DNA of 55,372 nt from Guillardia theta CCMP2712 (taxonomy: Eukaryota > Cryptophyceae > Pyrenomonadales > Geminigeraceae), in NCBI RefSeq assembly GCF_000315625.1, contig NW_005434665.1:849188-904559 (forward strand), given 5' to 3'. Below, one piece after another: positions 1 through 11,100 of the stretch. The notes beneath the pieces were generated by a model. The model ran no database searches, was not told where the DNA came from, and saw only the letters and a list, made by a program, of their open reading frames with translations. The position numbers and the translations under genes were made by a program. Within the stretch, counting starts at the first letter, position 1. Every line of letters starts with the position of its first letter.

Positions 1-3000
1 CTCCCGCATCTCCGGCCATCATCCCCGTCATGACGCGGATGCTCTGAGAGAGTTCGCAAGGCTCGTAGGAAGTTCTGCCCGACTATGAGATGAAGCAGGG
101 AGAGAGGAGAGCTGGGGAAAGGAGGAGGAGGTGAGGGAAAGTCTATGTAGGAGGAGGAGGAGGAGGAGGAGGAGGAGGAGGAGGAGGAGGAGGTAGTAGT
201 AGAAGTAGTGGCGGCAGAACTGATGGAGGAAGTGAAGGAGAAGATGAAGGAGGAGGTGGGGGAGGTGAGGTTGGAGGCTACTGGAGGAGGAGGCACCTGT
301 TCTTGCGGAGGTATCGTTGCTCGATCTTGCGAGGATAAGAATCCACGGAGAAGGGCTTGTTGAAATCTCCTGCTCGGGTCCCGTCCTCCAGGCGGCAGAG
401 AAGCGAGCACCCTCGGATCGTGTGAACCCCTCCCTCCGTCTCCAACTTCTCCAGCACAGTGTAGGGGTATTCCGCCTCCCCTGCCAGCGCGTCGAAGCGA
501 TCGAGCATGGAGCTGGTGGGAACTTGCGAGAGGATAAGATCCTGCAAAGGGCAGGAGAGGAGGGAGGGAGGGGGAAGAGAGAGGAGGGGAGGGAGGGAGG
601 GAAGAAATGGGAGCGCATATGCAAGGAATACCTGTAGGAGCTGATATCCAATCTGTAAACGCGGTCGCACTCTGCGCGGAAATTACACATGGTTGCTGGA
701 CAACAAAGAGGAGGAGGAGGAGGAAGGGAAGGCGAAGGAGATGAAGCATGAGGGGGCAGGAACGAAACGGCGAGAGGAGGAGGGGCATGCAAGATAGGAG
801 GAGCAGGAGCCTGTACCTTGAACTTCTGGTTGTAGATGTAGGCAGACTTGCTGTTGAGCTGCTCCTGGTCGGCTCCATGAGCAAAGATCGGGAGCTGAAA
901 GTTGGCGGACTCGAGGAAGCGACCTTGATGAAACAGGGGAAGCACTCCGAACCCCAACTGCTTCACCGTCACCTGCTCCGTTTTCTTCTTCTTTTGCCCC
1001 AGCGTCCCCTTGAGCTTGTACGAGTTGATCAGGACCCGCACGTCCACCAGCATGCAGAGGTCGCAGGTGCTCAGCTCGCGCGCGTCGAGCTCGAGGTGGA
1101 AAGAGAGGAGCCCGTCCAAGAAGCGAGGCCTGCGGGCATCGGAGTCGTAGTCGAGGAGCGACACGAAGCGGAGATCCTTGTGGATGTGGCCCTGGCTGTG
1201 GTAGAAGCTCCCGTGCGGGAAGTGGGAGAGGAGGAGGAGGAGGCCGTCGTAGTCAAAGTCGGATGGCAAGTTGTCGATCCCGTCCACACTGAAGGAGAAG
1301 CCGACCTGAGGTGAGTACTCGATGCAGGTGTTGGGGTCCACCAGCTCCAGTCCCTTTCCCTTGTACCTGCTCATGACCTGGCGGACTTTCAGCTGGAAGC
1401 TCTTGAAATCCTCGCTGGACACGCCCGGGTCGAAGCTTCTCAGGTCCTCCAGGGCCTGCAGCTCTGCTGGGGTCAAGGCAACGCCCAGCTGCTGCAGGAA
1501 GCTGAGCACGGACATGCGGTGCTCCTGCCCTCGGAGCGAGCGCTGAGGGAAGAGGAGGAGCTCCTGCTCGCTGGGTTCGCAGAGACTTTCGTTGCTGTAG
1601 ACCCCCTGGCTGTAGGGCTGAGGCTTTACAAGGGCCCCCCTTGCCTCCATCCTCCCCTCCGTCTCCGCCTTCTCTTCCTCCTGCTGCTGTCGCTGCCCTT
1701 TCCTCGCGCTCTTGACGATCCGCACCAGGAGGGAGGAGCAGAACCTCCGAGGCGACCGCGCCATGGAGGACAAGGAGAGCGGCTGCCCCTGCGGGACGCC
1801 GGAGCGGAAGATGGGGAGCTGGAAGGAGCCTTCGTTGAGGACAAACTCTGACACTTGCGCGCTCTTGGGCTGCTCCTTGGTCGTCGGGTCAACGAAGACG
1901 TTGAGGACGGAGAAACCGACGATGCTGGTCCTGAACGTCTCCTTCCTCCGCTCCAGCGCATTGATCTGCACCAGGACGGTAGAGGTTGGGTTCCACTCGC
2001 TCCCTTCCTTGATCCAGATCTCTTTCCTGGCGTTGAAGATCGGGGAGGAGAGGGAGGGGCTACGAGGATCGATCTCCTTCTTCATCTTGCTGTAGAAATC
2101 CTTCATGGCGCTATCCGTCACAAACGCCTCGACGGCTGTCAGGGTTACGTTGTCCGGTAGGAAGCGAGCGGCGTCGATGTAGAGCTGGAAGCCGTCGACT
2201 GAGGAGAAGAGAGCGACGGGAGGAGGAGGGAGGGGACGTGGAATGAAGGGACGAGCGTCCTGGAAGTTCCAGATAGTCTCCCTGGACATGCGGACGCCCC
2301 GGAGCTTCCGGAAGAGCCGCTGGAGGCGAACGATGCTGACGATGCTCGAGTTCATCTGCTGGAGAGAGAGGGGGAAGGAGGAGGCAGGGCCGATCTGAAG
2401 CGACAGCCGAGGGAGAGGAGGCTCAAGGCGAGCGGAGGAGTTGTCCTGATGGCTGAGGAGCCCCGACAGACCGTAGAGGTTGGCCTGCTGCTCTTGCATC
2501 GCCAGCACCTGCGAGATGGCTCAGTCTCCCTCCTCCTCCTCCTCCCTCACACTGAAGACCTTGGGGAAGTCGCGCTTGAGGTCCACAGGAGGAGCAGCGA
2601 GGAGAAGGTCGTGCTCGTTGTTGTTCAGCTCTGCGGCAGCAGAGTGTGTAAGGAGGAAGAAGAGAGGACAAGGAGGAACGGACCAATCTCTCCATCTTCC
2701 TCCGCCTGCCCTCCAGCTTTCTTGAACAGCCTCAGGGAGGCCCAGCCAACAAGAATGTCCTCGTCCTTCACCACCGGGTTCGCCCGCTGCGCTCCTGCTC
2801 GCGCCTGGAAGACTTCCAGCAGGAGGGAGGAGCGAACGTCATGGGGGAAACAGCTGAGACTGCATCCCTCCATGACCCGCAGAGCTTCGTCCCCCAGGTC
2901 AGCCAGCAAGGACGAGCACCAGAAGTTGCTCCTCTTCTGCTGGGGATTCGCCGGCTGCCCTCCGTCCTCCTTGCGGAAGTCCAGGTCGGGGTGGTCGGAG

Positions 3001-6000
3001 AGGTCGAAGGGAAGCTGTATCCCCTTGCCCTCCTCGAAGATGGAGACGCGCAGGATGATACTACCTGCCTGCTTGCAGTGCGCATGCCCGCTCAGCCTCC
3101 CGCTGATCGACCGCAGCCCCAGGTAGACCTGGAACTTGCATATGGCTCCCTCCTGGTACAGGGTCGGGTCGTCGGGGTTCGCAATGTCCTGGAAGGGAGA
3201 CTGTCGCTGCGGAGTGCGGGGGGGAGGCTGCCGCTGCGACCTTGAGGAGGGAACTCGCTCAAAAGCCTTCTTGGACGGCGCTGCGTTCTCCGCTAGCCTC
3301 TCCTCCTCTTGCTCCTCCCCCTCTGCCATGTAATGCTTGTACTGCATCCTGGTGCTGTCCGGGTTGACGACGAAGGCAGCATGGAAGTCGATGGAGCGGG
3401 CGTCCACCAGCCGGAGGAAGAGCGTCAGGTGCGGGATCGGCTGTAGCCTCTTGCGGAGGATACGGGAATCAAGCTCGGGCCGGACTGGCGGATGGTACAT
3501 GTCCAACCTGCAAGAGGATGAGGGGAATGAAGAATTTTACCTCGCCCCCCGGCCATCCACTCCTCCCCTCCTCCCCTCTTTTCCTCTCCTCCCCTCTTTT
3601 CCTCTCCTCTCCTCCCCTCTCCTCTCTTTCATCCCTCCCCTATCTCATAACCCTGCTTTGGTTGCTACTTTGGACCTTCTCTCCATCTCCTCCTCTCAGA
3701 TCTCCTCCATCCCCCCCTGCCTCCTCTTCCTCCTCTCACTTCCACAGCCCGTTGTTCAGATTTTGATCTCCTCTGAAGAGCGCGAGTGACGTCCATCCGA
3801 TCGGGAAGGTCCGCGGGCCACTTCCCGAGTTCGAAGTCTTGACCTCCTGCACCAGCTAAAGTTCAGCTGAGAAACCCCTGACAGGTCAAACAGGGGTAAA
3901 GTTCAGCTGAGAAACCCCTGACAGGTCAAACAGGGGCTTCACCTGGACCTCTAGGACTGCCTGTAGGTCGATCGATGGGTAGACCTTGTTGAACTGACGC
4001 TTCACCGCAAACACAGCCTGTTCTCTGTCACATGCTGCTGTCGCCCCCATCTCCTCCATCCCCTCCATCCCCTCCCTTCACTTCCTCCAGCGGGCCCTCT
4101 GGCCCCTGCCCCTCCCCCACGACCTGGCTGTGCATCGAGTTCGACAAGTTCTCCGTAGGGGCCATAGGAAGTGACTAGAAGAAACAAAAATGTCAAACAC
4201 AGAGCGCCGTGCCCAGCTCGCCCCGACCTTGGGCTGAGTCTTGGAGTCTCTGCCTTGGTAAAAGGCGTATACAACCTGCACTTGACTGATCCGGGGCTGG
4301 AGGCCCAGCAGGTAGTCCACGAAGATAACGAAGCCGGCCTCAGAGCTTGCTAGGGTGTCAGGGGACGGGCAAAGGACTCTGAGGAGAGGAGGAGGCACAG
4401 CTGGGAAGTTTGTGGGGAAGAGGGGGATGTGGGAGGGCAGGAGAGCAGCGGTGCGGTTCGGACCTGTAGGAGTCGACTTCTAGATCAGCATTCTTCATCA
4501 GCGACTTCACAGGCTTCTCCCGAGCCTGCACGCGAGTCAAGGCACGCAAGACCGAGGGGAGGGGACCATGTGCTTGCGGTACTTGGCTTCCAGCAGCTGC
4601 TTCTCTTGCTCGAAGGACCACTCCCTCTTCTTCTGCTCCTTCTTCAAGTTGCTGACCTCCAGCTGCAGCTTCTCTCTCTCCGCTTCCTGAAGAACGTCTC
4701 ACCTTCGGCAGGGCCGGCGCGGAGCCGGGCCGCGGGCTCGGCATCGCACCTGCTGCATTCTTTGGATCTCGTACTGGAGGCTGATCATCTCCTTGAGATG
4801 CGCCTTGCGGAGTCTGGACGAGGGTCAATCTGAGGATGAAAAGACGTGTGTGTACCGATAGATCTCTGAATCCTGGGGCAGGCGCTCCAACTCAGCAAGC
4901 TCCTCCTCCTGTTCAGACAACCCGGCCCTCCCCTTGGGAGCCTCCTGACCCTTGGCTTCCTTGGCCGAGAACGTGCGCCATTCCTTCTCCGTCTCCTGCA
5001 GCTGCTTCTTGAGTCTCATGCTCTCATCGACAGCTTGTTTGATCCGCTGATCCGCTTCGCGCAACATCTTCTCAAAATCCGTCAGGGGGGGCAGCAGAAC
5101 ATCGAGAGCAATTTCTGAGGATCCAACAAGGTGCGGGAAAGGAAGGGAGGCAAACTTCATCATAACCTCCAACTCTCTCATTTCCTGTCCACTGCCAGTA
5201 CCGCGCTGAGGCCCTTGCAGCCAGTCCTGAACCCGAGCATGTCAGTTCCTCCACTGGTCTTCTTCACAATTTCTTCACCCGATTCAAGTTCCCGTCTACA
5301 GCACTCCTTCCGGCAAGAACTGACGGAGCCTTGTCCCCACTCTCAATGGTGACAAACAGGAGAAACAAGGAGCCTCACATGCTTCTTCCTCGAGTACATG
5401 TCTGTAGCCAGAAGCAACGCTTCCCTCTCCAGCGACTCTATCGCCTCCAGGATCGCTGGATCGTTTCCACCGCTGCTCAGGTACTCCTGTCGAAGCTTGT
5501 CGGGCAGGTCAGCTCTGTTCATCTCTTCCTCCAATGATTCACCTCACTCGCTTGCTGCGCCACTGGAATGTCTCTGTTCTTGTCTTGCAACTCACCGGCT
5601 CTGTGATCAGGCACCGGGACCGCCTTTGGCTGAATGTTGGTGTGCTGTTTCACCTGCTCCGTCCTTGTTGCTGCTCTGGGGACCTCTGAAGCCTGGCGAT
5701 CAACAACGAACGGCCTCACTTGTTTCTCAACCTCTTGTCGTGTCTCCTGGTGTCTTTGTTCAGATAGCTCCGACATCTGTGTTTCGAGCGCTCGTTGGTA
5801 GGCCTCCTCGATCGGTTGCTTCCAAGTGTTGTTCTGAATGCTCTGCTGCTCCTGAATCGTCTTGTTGAGTTCTTCCCTCATTTTCTTCAGTCTTCGAGCG
5901 TTGTCCTCGAAGTTCTCTTCGATGCTCTGGATCGCTTTCATGCTGTCTTTGTACGCCCTGCTGCCTTTCAACACTCTTTGCTGTTGTGGCTCATCTTCCA

Positions 6001-6310
6001 CCTTTGTCGGGATGTCGAGAATGTCTAGCAAGACCTTTCCTCCCCCCTCCCCGCTCTCCAATACGCTCTTCTTCTTTCCCAGCTGTTCCTTCCTCGCCGT
6101 CAACCTCGAAAGTTTTGCAGCTCTCTCTGCTGCTAGCTGCGCCATGGAGGAGGAGAAATCTTTCCCCCCTGGGTTGGACAAGGAGGGGTGCAGTTGATCA
6201 GCAGAGGACGCTAAGCGCATGTCCACTCTGAGAGAGGTCTCTTCTCCCTCGATCTTCTTGAGCTCCTCTTGCAACTCCAGCAACCGCACAGCAGAACTAC
6301 TATCCGCCAT
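1..6310 (-). CDS. CCDC17: CCDC17-like coiled-coil protein, partial at left edge
   Basis: The gene reads right to left. It starts at an ATG at 6308-6310 (MADSSSAVRLLELQEEL) and probably runs off the left edge. The first exon (5596..6310) and the next ones down to about 4825 are charged, heptad-rich coiled coil. Near 4290-4350 comes EAGFVIFVDYLLGL and near 3390-3480 LFLRLVDARSIDF followed by NPDSTRMQY; both match the conserved C-terminal region of the CCDC17 family. A long open exon (830..2508) then carries further beta-rich repeats, including two FQLPIF motifs. Small downstream exons at about 631..690 and 300..545 have good splice sites. Relatives are linked to cilia, which fits a flagellated alga; a molecular function is not established. 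The middle exons (3500-5400) are only roughly placed, and the last 300 bases are low-complexity GGA/TCC. Confidence 0.72.
3858..3937. repeat. 40-bp tandem duplication inside the CCDC17-like gene
   Basis: Two adjacent 40-bp copies (3858..3897 and 3898..3937) differ only at the last base. Read on the gene's strand, each copy holds TTGACCTGTCAG followed by GGGTTTCTCAG, which looks like a 3' splice site. The duplication may therefore have doubled a splice acceptor. Confidence 0.9.
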
Positions 6311-6886
6311 GCCGCCTAGGCCGGCAGTAGACTGTAGTTGCGAGCGGTAGAGGGTAACAGAGAGGGAGAGCGAGTAGCGGCTAGTCAAATGTGTAACGGA
6401 TATTTGATTGAGAGAGCGCGTCATTTGACTAGGCTCCTCAACCGACTGCCGTTTTCAGGTTTTCAATATCAAAATCAGCAGCACCATTGGCAAGAGAATC
6501 GCCGAGGTCACCGTCAGTACTACCCTCGGAGTTACTGGCAGGAGTCTCGGAGAGCGGCCCGCCGGGCCGCTCTCCCTCGGAGTTACTGGCAGGAGTCTCG
6601 GAGAGCGGCCCGCCGGGCCCGAGCCGCTCCAAAGAAACCGTGTCAAAGATACAGAGAATACGCCGATGGCACCCGGCCGGGGCAGAGGACTCAGTCTGAG
6701 AATGGTCCCGTTGTACTAACTAAGGCTCAGCCCCGGGCCTCCCGGCGATCATCGACCTTCTACCGGAGAAGACTCTCAGTAATGAAGTGCAAAAAGAAAT
6801 CTCATTCACAGTACTCAGAGTACTTCTCCGAGTCCAAACAAAGAGCAAAACAAAATTTTCACCCTCTCCTGCGAGGGTCTCTAGCT
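6311..6886. other. Spacer between CCDC17-like start and tRNA-Lys, with a palindromic duplication
   Basis: No convincing gene is present. A 46-bp segment occurs twice with a 51-bp period (from 6523 and from 6574). Between the copies is the inverted repeat GAGAGCGGCC / GGCCGCTCTC around 6550-6574. The stretch is GC-rich, with repeated GGCCGGGC-like words, and probably contains the promoter of the leftward CCDC17-like gene. Confidence 0.6.
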
Positions 6887-6959
6887 CACCCCCCGCGGGG
6901 CTCGAACCCGCGACCACACGGTTAAAAGCCGTGCGCTCTGCCGACTGAGCTAGAGGGGC
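6887..6959 (-). tRNA. tRNA-Lys (anticodon UUU)
   Basis: The reverse strand folds into a full cloverleaf of 73 nt without an intron. The acceptor stem GCCCCTC pairs with GGGGGGT, using G-T pairs at two positions. The D arm contains GCTC...GAGC. The anticodon arm is CACGG-CTTTTAA-CCGTG with anticodon TTT. The T arm is GCGGG-TTCGAGC-CCCGC. The discriminator base is G, as usual for tRNA-Lys. The A and B boxes (TAGCTCAGTCGG and GGTTCGAGCC) are intact, so it should be transcribed by RNA polymerase III. No CCA is encoded, as expected for a eukaryotic nuclear gene. Confidence 0.96.
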
Positions 6960-7405
6960 ACGATTATTTGTCCAGTCCTATACATATATATACCATATTA
7001 GTCCTCCTCCTGCCTTGTTGCTGCTCTCCTTCCCTTGATTCTCCTCCTCCCCCTCTCTAGTCTTCGCCCCTGCCACTCGCTCCTCCTCCGAGCCGCTACT
7101 TCCTGTCCTCCGCCCCTGTCCCTTTCCTTGTCCCCCTCCTCATTGGCATCTCTCTATCTCCTCTTGTCCCTGTCGTGACTTATCAGAGGCAACCTCCGCG
7201 TAGCTGCACTTTCCACTGCTTGCCATGTCTACTCAAACAATCAAGGACATCCTTGTTCGACCGGTATATCACTCTGTTCTCTCTCTTGTCAACAACAAGC
7301 AGTCTCTTGACATGCGGTGAAGGAGAATCGACCAGCTTTTGTTCTCCTGATGAAGTCGACAGTCGGTGAACCACAACTGCAATTCGACGTGTTCCCCCTT
7401 ATGAC
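6960..7405. other. Spacer upstream of VMA21-like gene
   Basis: This stretch is mostly pyrimidine-rich, with a short TATATATA-like run near 6982-6992. A short open frame starts at 7226 (MSTQTIKDILVRPVYHSVL) and ends at a candidate donor CG/GTGAAGG near 7317. It could be an upstream exon of the VMA21-like gene, but I could not find an acceptor that keeps the frame. Confidence 0.4.
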
Positions 7406-7786
7406 ATGAATGCAGCAATGATCGTGTTTCCCGTTGCAGTCTACTACTTCTGCTTCCTCTTCCTGTTCAACAAAGGAGGAATTATCGACCTCAGCGATGA
7501 TTTGAACAATCGTGTGAACTACAGCGGGTTTGCTGCTGTAGCTGCCGTACAGGTTTACCTCCCTCACTTTGTTTCTTATCTGTCCCTCATATCAGCCAAG
7601 ACTTTCTTCTGTTCTCTTTGTTCCTCCTGCTTGTTATCTAAAACATTTTCTGAATTTCTGTTTCTTTAGGTCGTTATCGCGTTCCATGTCATCCTTGCCT
7701 TCCGGCAAGATGCGTATGAGATAGAACAAGAGAACAGGGCTCGAGGTAACACAGGTGCCCAGCAAGGGGATAAGAAGTCAGACTGA
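7406..7786 (+). CDS. VMA21: VMA21-like V-ATPase assembly factor
   Basis: Two exons (7406..7552 and 7670..7786) join in phase at GTACAG/GTTTACC and TTCTTTAG/GTCGTT, giving about 87 residues. The protein has two hydrophobic segments, MIVFPVAVYYFCFLFLF and GFAAVAAVQVVIAFHVILAF, joined by a short polar loop with NYSGF. That is the layout of VMA21, an ER membrane chaperone for assembling the V0 sector of the vacuolar H+-ATPase. The C-terminus is KKSD, a dilysine KKxx ER-retrieval signal like the one in yeast Vma21. The chosen ATG leaves almost no residues before the first membrane segment, so the true N-terminus may lie in an upstream exon near 7226. Family assignment rests on topology, loop motif and tail; the protein is too short for more. 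Confidence 0.78.
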
Positions 7787-8140
7787 GGATGGACCCTATG
7801 CTTCGTCCTGTTCTCGTTGTATGCAGATATTTTATTGGTTCTCGAGAGAACAAGCTTTGCGTTCAAGACGACATGATATCTCAAGAATGCTCCTGCTCCC
7901 CCTGCTCCTCCTGCTTGTCCTGTATCGCGTCTTCTGTTGGCCTCAACCTCTTCTGCTCCACCTCGACTTCATCCTTGTCCTCCCGTTCTATTCACAGCCT
8001 TAGCGACAAAACAACTCAGCTCTCATCTCGTGGATACCTCGTTTCTTGTTTCCTTGTAGATCAGTCAAGATCGCAATCAAGATCTCGTTCCGTTGCTGCA
8101 CCTCCAGTCATCTTGACCCCTCCCTCCGTCAGAGAGTCTA
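7787..8140. other. Convergent 3' spacer
   Basis: The spacer lies between the stop codon of the rightward VMA21-like gene and that of the leftward TCERG1-like gene. It should hold both 3' UTRs. It is pyrimidine-rich and I see no coding signal or structured RNA. Confidence 0.5.
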
Positions 8141-11100
8141 TCAGACCTCCTCTCCAAGAGCTCCGAGCTGGTTCCACTCGGTGATGTCCTGCAGCTCCCC
8201 TCCGAAGCGGCAGCAGCTCTCCTTATCTGCGCGACTCAATTACGAGACTCGTCCCCGAGCACGAGCCAGAACCTGTCAGGTCCATCGAGCGGATCGCTTC
8301 AGCTTTCTCTTCAGACACCTTCTGTTGCAGACTCTCCTGGCAGCCGAAGGTGAGACTGGGAGACGCTTTGCTTCCTCCCAGACCTTGGTCCTGGCGATGA
8401 AATCGCCCCTCCACTTCTTGAAGCACTGCTCCCGCCGGCTGGCTGACAGCTGGACAGGTCGCTCAGCACTTCCCTTGGGGTTCGAGCCCTCTGGCTGACC
8501 TGCACGAAAGTGCCTTCTCGCCCTTTGAGCTTCTCCTCGACCTCCTCCCAGCTGCGATGACGTCAGCAGCGAAGCACCGGAGCCCGAGGTGGACCTTGAG
8601 GAGAGGGTGACGTCCTCCATGCTGTCTAACAACCGCTGCATCATCAGAATCAGCATCGTCCTCCGCTAGATGGACCGGCCGGGTCACCTCAAGCTCTTCC
8701 CCGATCTTGTCCAGCATGCTTTCGATGTGATCCGAGAACATGGACTCTCTCTCTATCGCTGTGAACCCCTCCGCGCACATGTGATACCGCTCGTTCTGCA
8801 CCCTCCCTTAGAAACTTGCGAGGAACAACGGATGCAAGCAACCTTTCTTAGTTTCTCACGAGCATCCGTCCAAGTCATGCTGGGATCCTGCGGCGGAAGA
8901 CCAAGTCAGCAGTTGACCAGAGGTTCTTGAGTCGGAGAGGGTGCAAGGATAGGAATGCAGACCTTGATGAGATCCTGAAGAAGTTCATAGAACGCGTTTC
9001 TGCCATACACGATGTCAAAAGAACAAGGATTTTGCAACCAAGTAGAGAAACAACTTCTTGTAGTTCTTCTTGGGCCTGCAAACAGCCGTCAGCGCTCGTA
9101 CTCTCCCCACATCTCATCTCCCACTTGCTTCTCCCTCTCCCCCGGTCCTCTTGCCTGGCACAAGACATCAGTTCTGAAACGCCAGTGTGAGCCCTCGACC
9201 TGTAGTCGGAATAATTCCTAGGAGGCTCCTGCCGAAACACGTCAAGACGAATGTTGTAGTCATGAACCAGGCACGAACAACAACAAGAACTGTCTTGTGT
9301 TCCGATCTTCAAACGGACGAGACTCACTTTGGCATCGTCGTCGGATCGGTCAGAGGTTGAGTCCTTCTGGCCTCCATTCGCCTTGTCTCCATGAGAAGCT
9401 GGAGGCTCCCGGTGAAACTGCTTGATATGATCCCGGAACAGCCTCTCCTTGTCCTCCATATCAAGGTCGGACAAGGATGAAGGAAGCTTTCCCTCCTGGG
9501 AGCGTCAGAATCAACTCTTGGACGCAAGTGTGAGCACAGGAGAATGATCCCAACCTTCTCCATCTCCTGCAGCTTCTCTTTGTAAGCTGTCCACTTGGAT
9601 TCATGATTGAGCTCAGTGTCTCCCGTCAGCATTTTGATGAACTGATTGCACTTTCACTACCCTTCTCCATCTCCCACCACAACAAAACCTCTTCTCGAGC
9701 TCTGTTCCTCGCTTCTCTCGCCATACTCCGGAGGGGTTCAATCCTCATATTAAACAATTGGAGGACCTGCGACTTCCCTTGACAAGCGATTTCCCTTGCC
9801 GACAGGGAGAGAGGGAGGGAGGGAGGGAGGGAGGGAGGATGAAGAGGAGCCAGAGGCAGACGAGTGCGTTCACCTTCTTGTCGGTCTTCTCCAAGATCGC
9901 AAGTCTTTCATCCGACTGGATCTGATAAGACAAACGACAGGATCAAGAACGCACATTCTCAGTACATTGTGACAAACCTCCTCCCAGAACGAGTCGAGCG
10001 TCGTGGCGGCTGTGACTGAAGGCTGGTTCAAGAGCTCCTACAACAAGCGTCAACTCTTCACAGAGTGGACCGGTAGTCGACCTTGAAGATCTCCAGCGCT
10101 TGTTCACGGAGAGCAGCATTCTTCTTGCGCTCCTTCTCCTTGTACCTTGAGCCTTCACGTCATTCCTCGCCTTCCCGTCCTCCCTTCTCTCACCTCATCA
10201 CGTCGGACCTCGTCAACGACGCAAAGACCGTCTTCCGGTCAAACTGTCAACACCATAATCACCAAATCTAGCCGACATCACACCAGCCAAGGACCCACCA
10301 CGCTGTCCAGCAGCTCCTTGTAACGAGGCTCGAAGCAGAACTTGGGCAGCTCCTTCTCCCACGAGGACCCTGACAGAGTGCCCGTGAGAAGCGAAGGAGC
10401 GCATGCGGGGGAGGAGGTGCAGTAACCTGGAACGACTCCTTTCTCCAGCAGCATCTCTTTGAACTCAGCCTTCCGTCTTGCAAGATCAGCCTGACGGAGG
10501 TCAAGGAGGATAAGATGGGCTGTTACTGAAGGGCAGCATGTGCACTGACCCGTTCTGCAGCGAGTCTCTCTCTCTCTTCCTCCTGTTGCAGCACCAAGTC
10601 AGTGTCCCAGCCAATAGCGAGCGGGAACAGACCTGCTTCTTCTTCTCTTCCTCTCTCCTCTTCTTCTCCTCCTTATCTACAACTGGAAAGCGTGAGCACA
10701 TAACTCTCTGTGAGGGCAGCCAACCTTTGTTTTGCTGCTTCGGTTGACCAGCACCCCCTCGAGCAGCAGACTCTTCTGATTCGCCTTCCTCTGGTTCCTC
10801 TGCCTGAGCGTTAAACGCCTGATTGAACGCTCTGTCGTGCTGGATGTTTGCGGGCATCGCGTATCCCGTCCACCCGCTCTCTTGCATCGCGTCAGCTCCT
10901 TGATAGAGCATCTGGTTCGACATCATGGCCGCTTGGTACGCACTCTTGTTCTGTTGGTACTCAGCCACCTTCATGGGACCCGTCAGCCCTTCTTGCTGCA
11001 GTCGCGTCAGCCCACCTCATCAGGAACGTCCCACGTCGTCTCTCCTGTCTCCTTGAAGTAGTAACAAGATCCGTCACTCATGTTCGCCTGACTCCATCCT

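Noticed and set aside
5518-5544. A 27-nt micro-intron between the first two exons of the CCDC17-like gene
   Set aside because: A better donor (AGAGCCG/GTGAGTTG at 5596) gives an intron of about 80 nt with a normal acceptor and a sensible frame.
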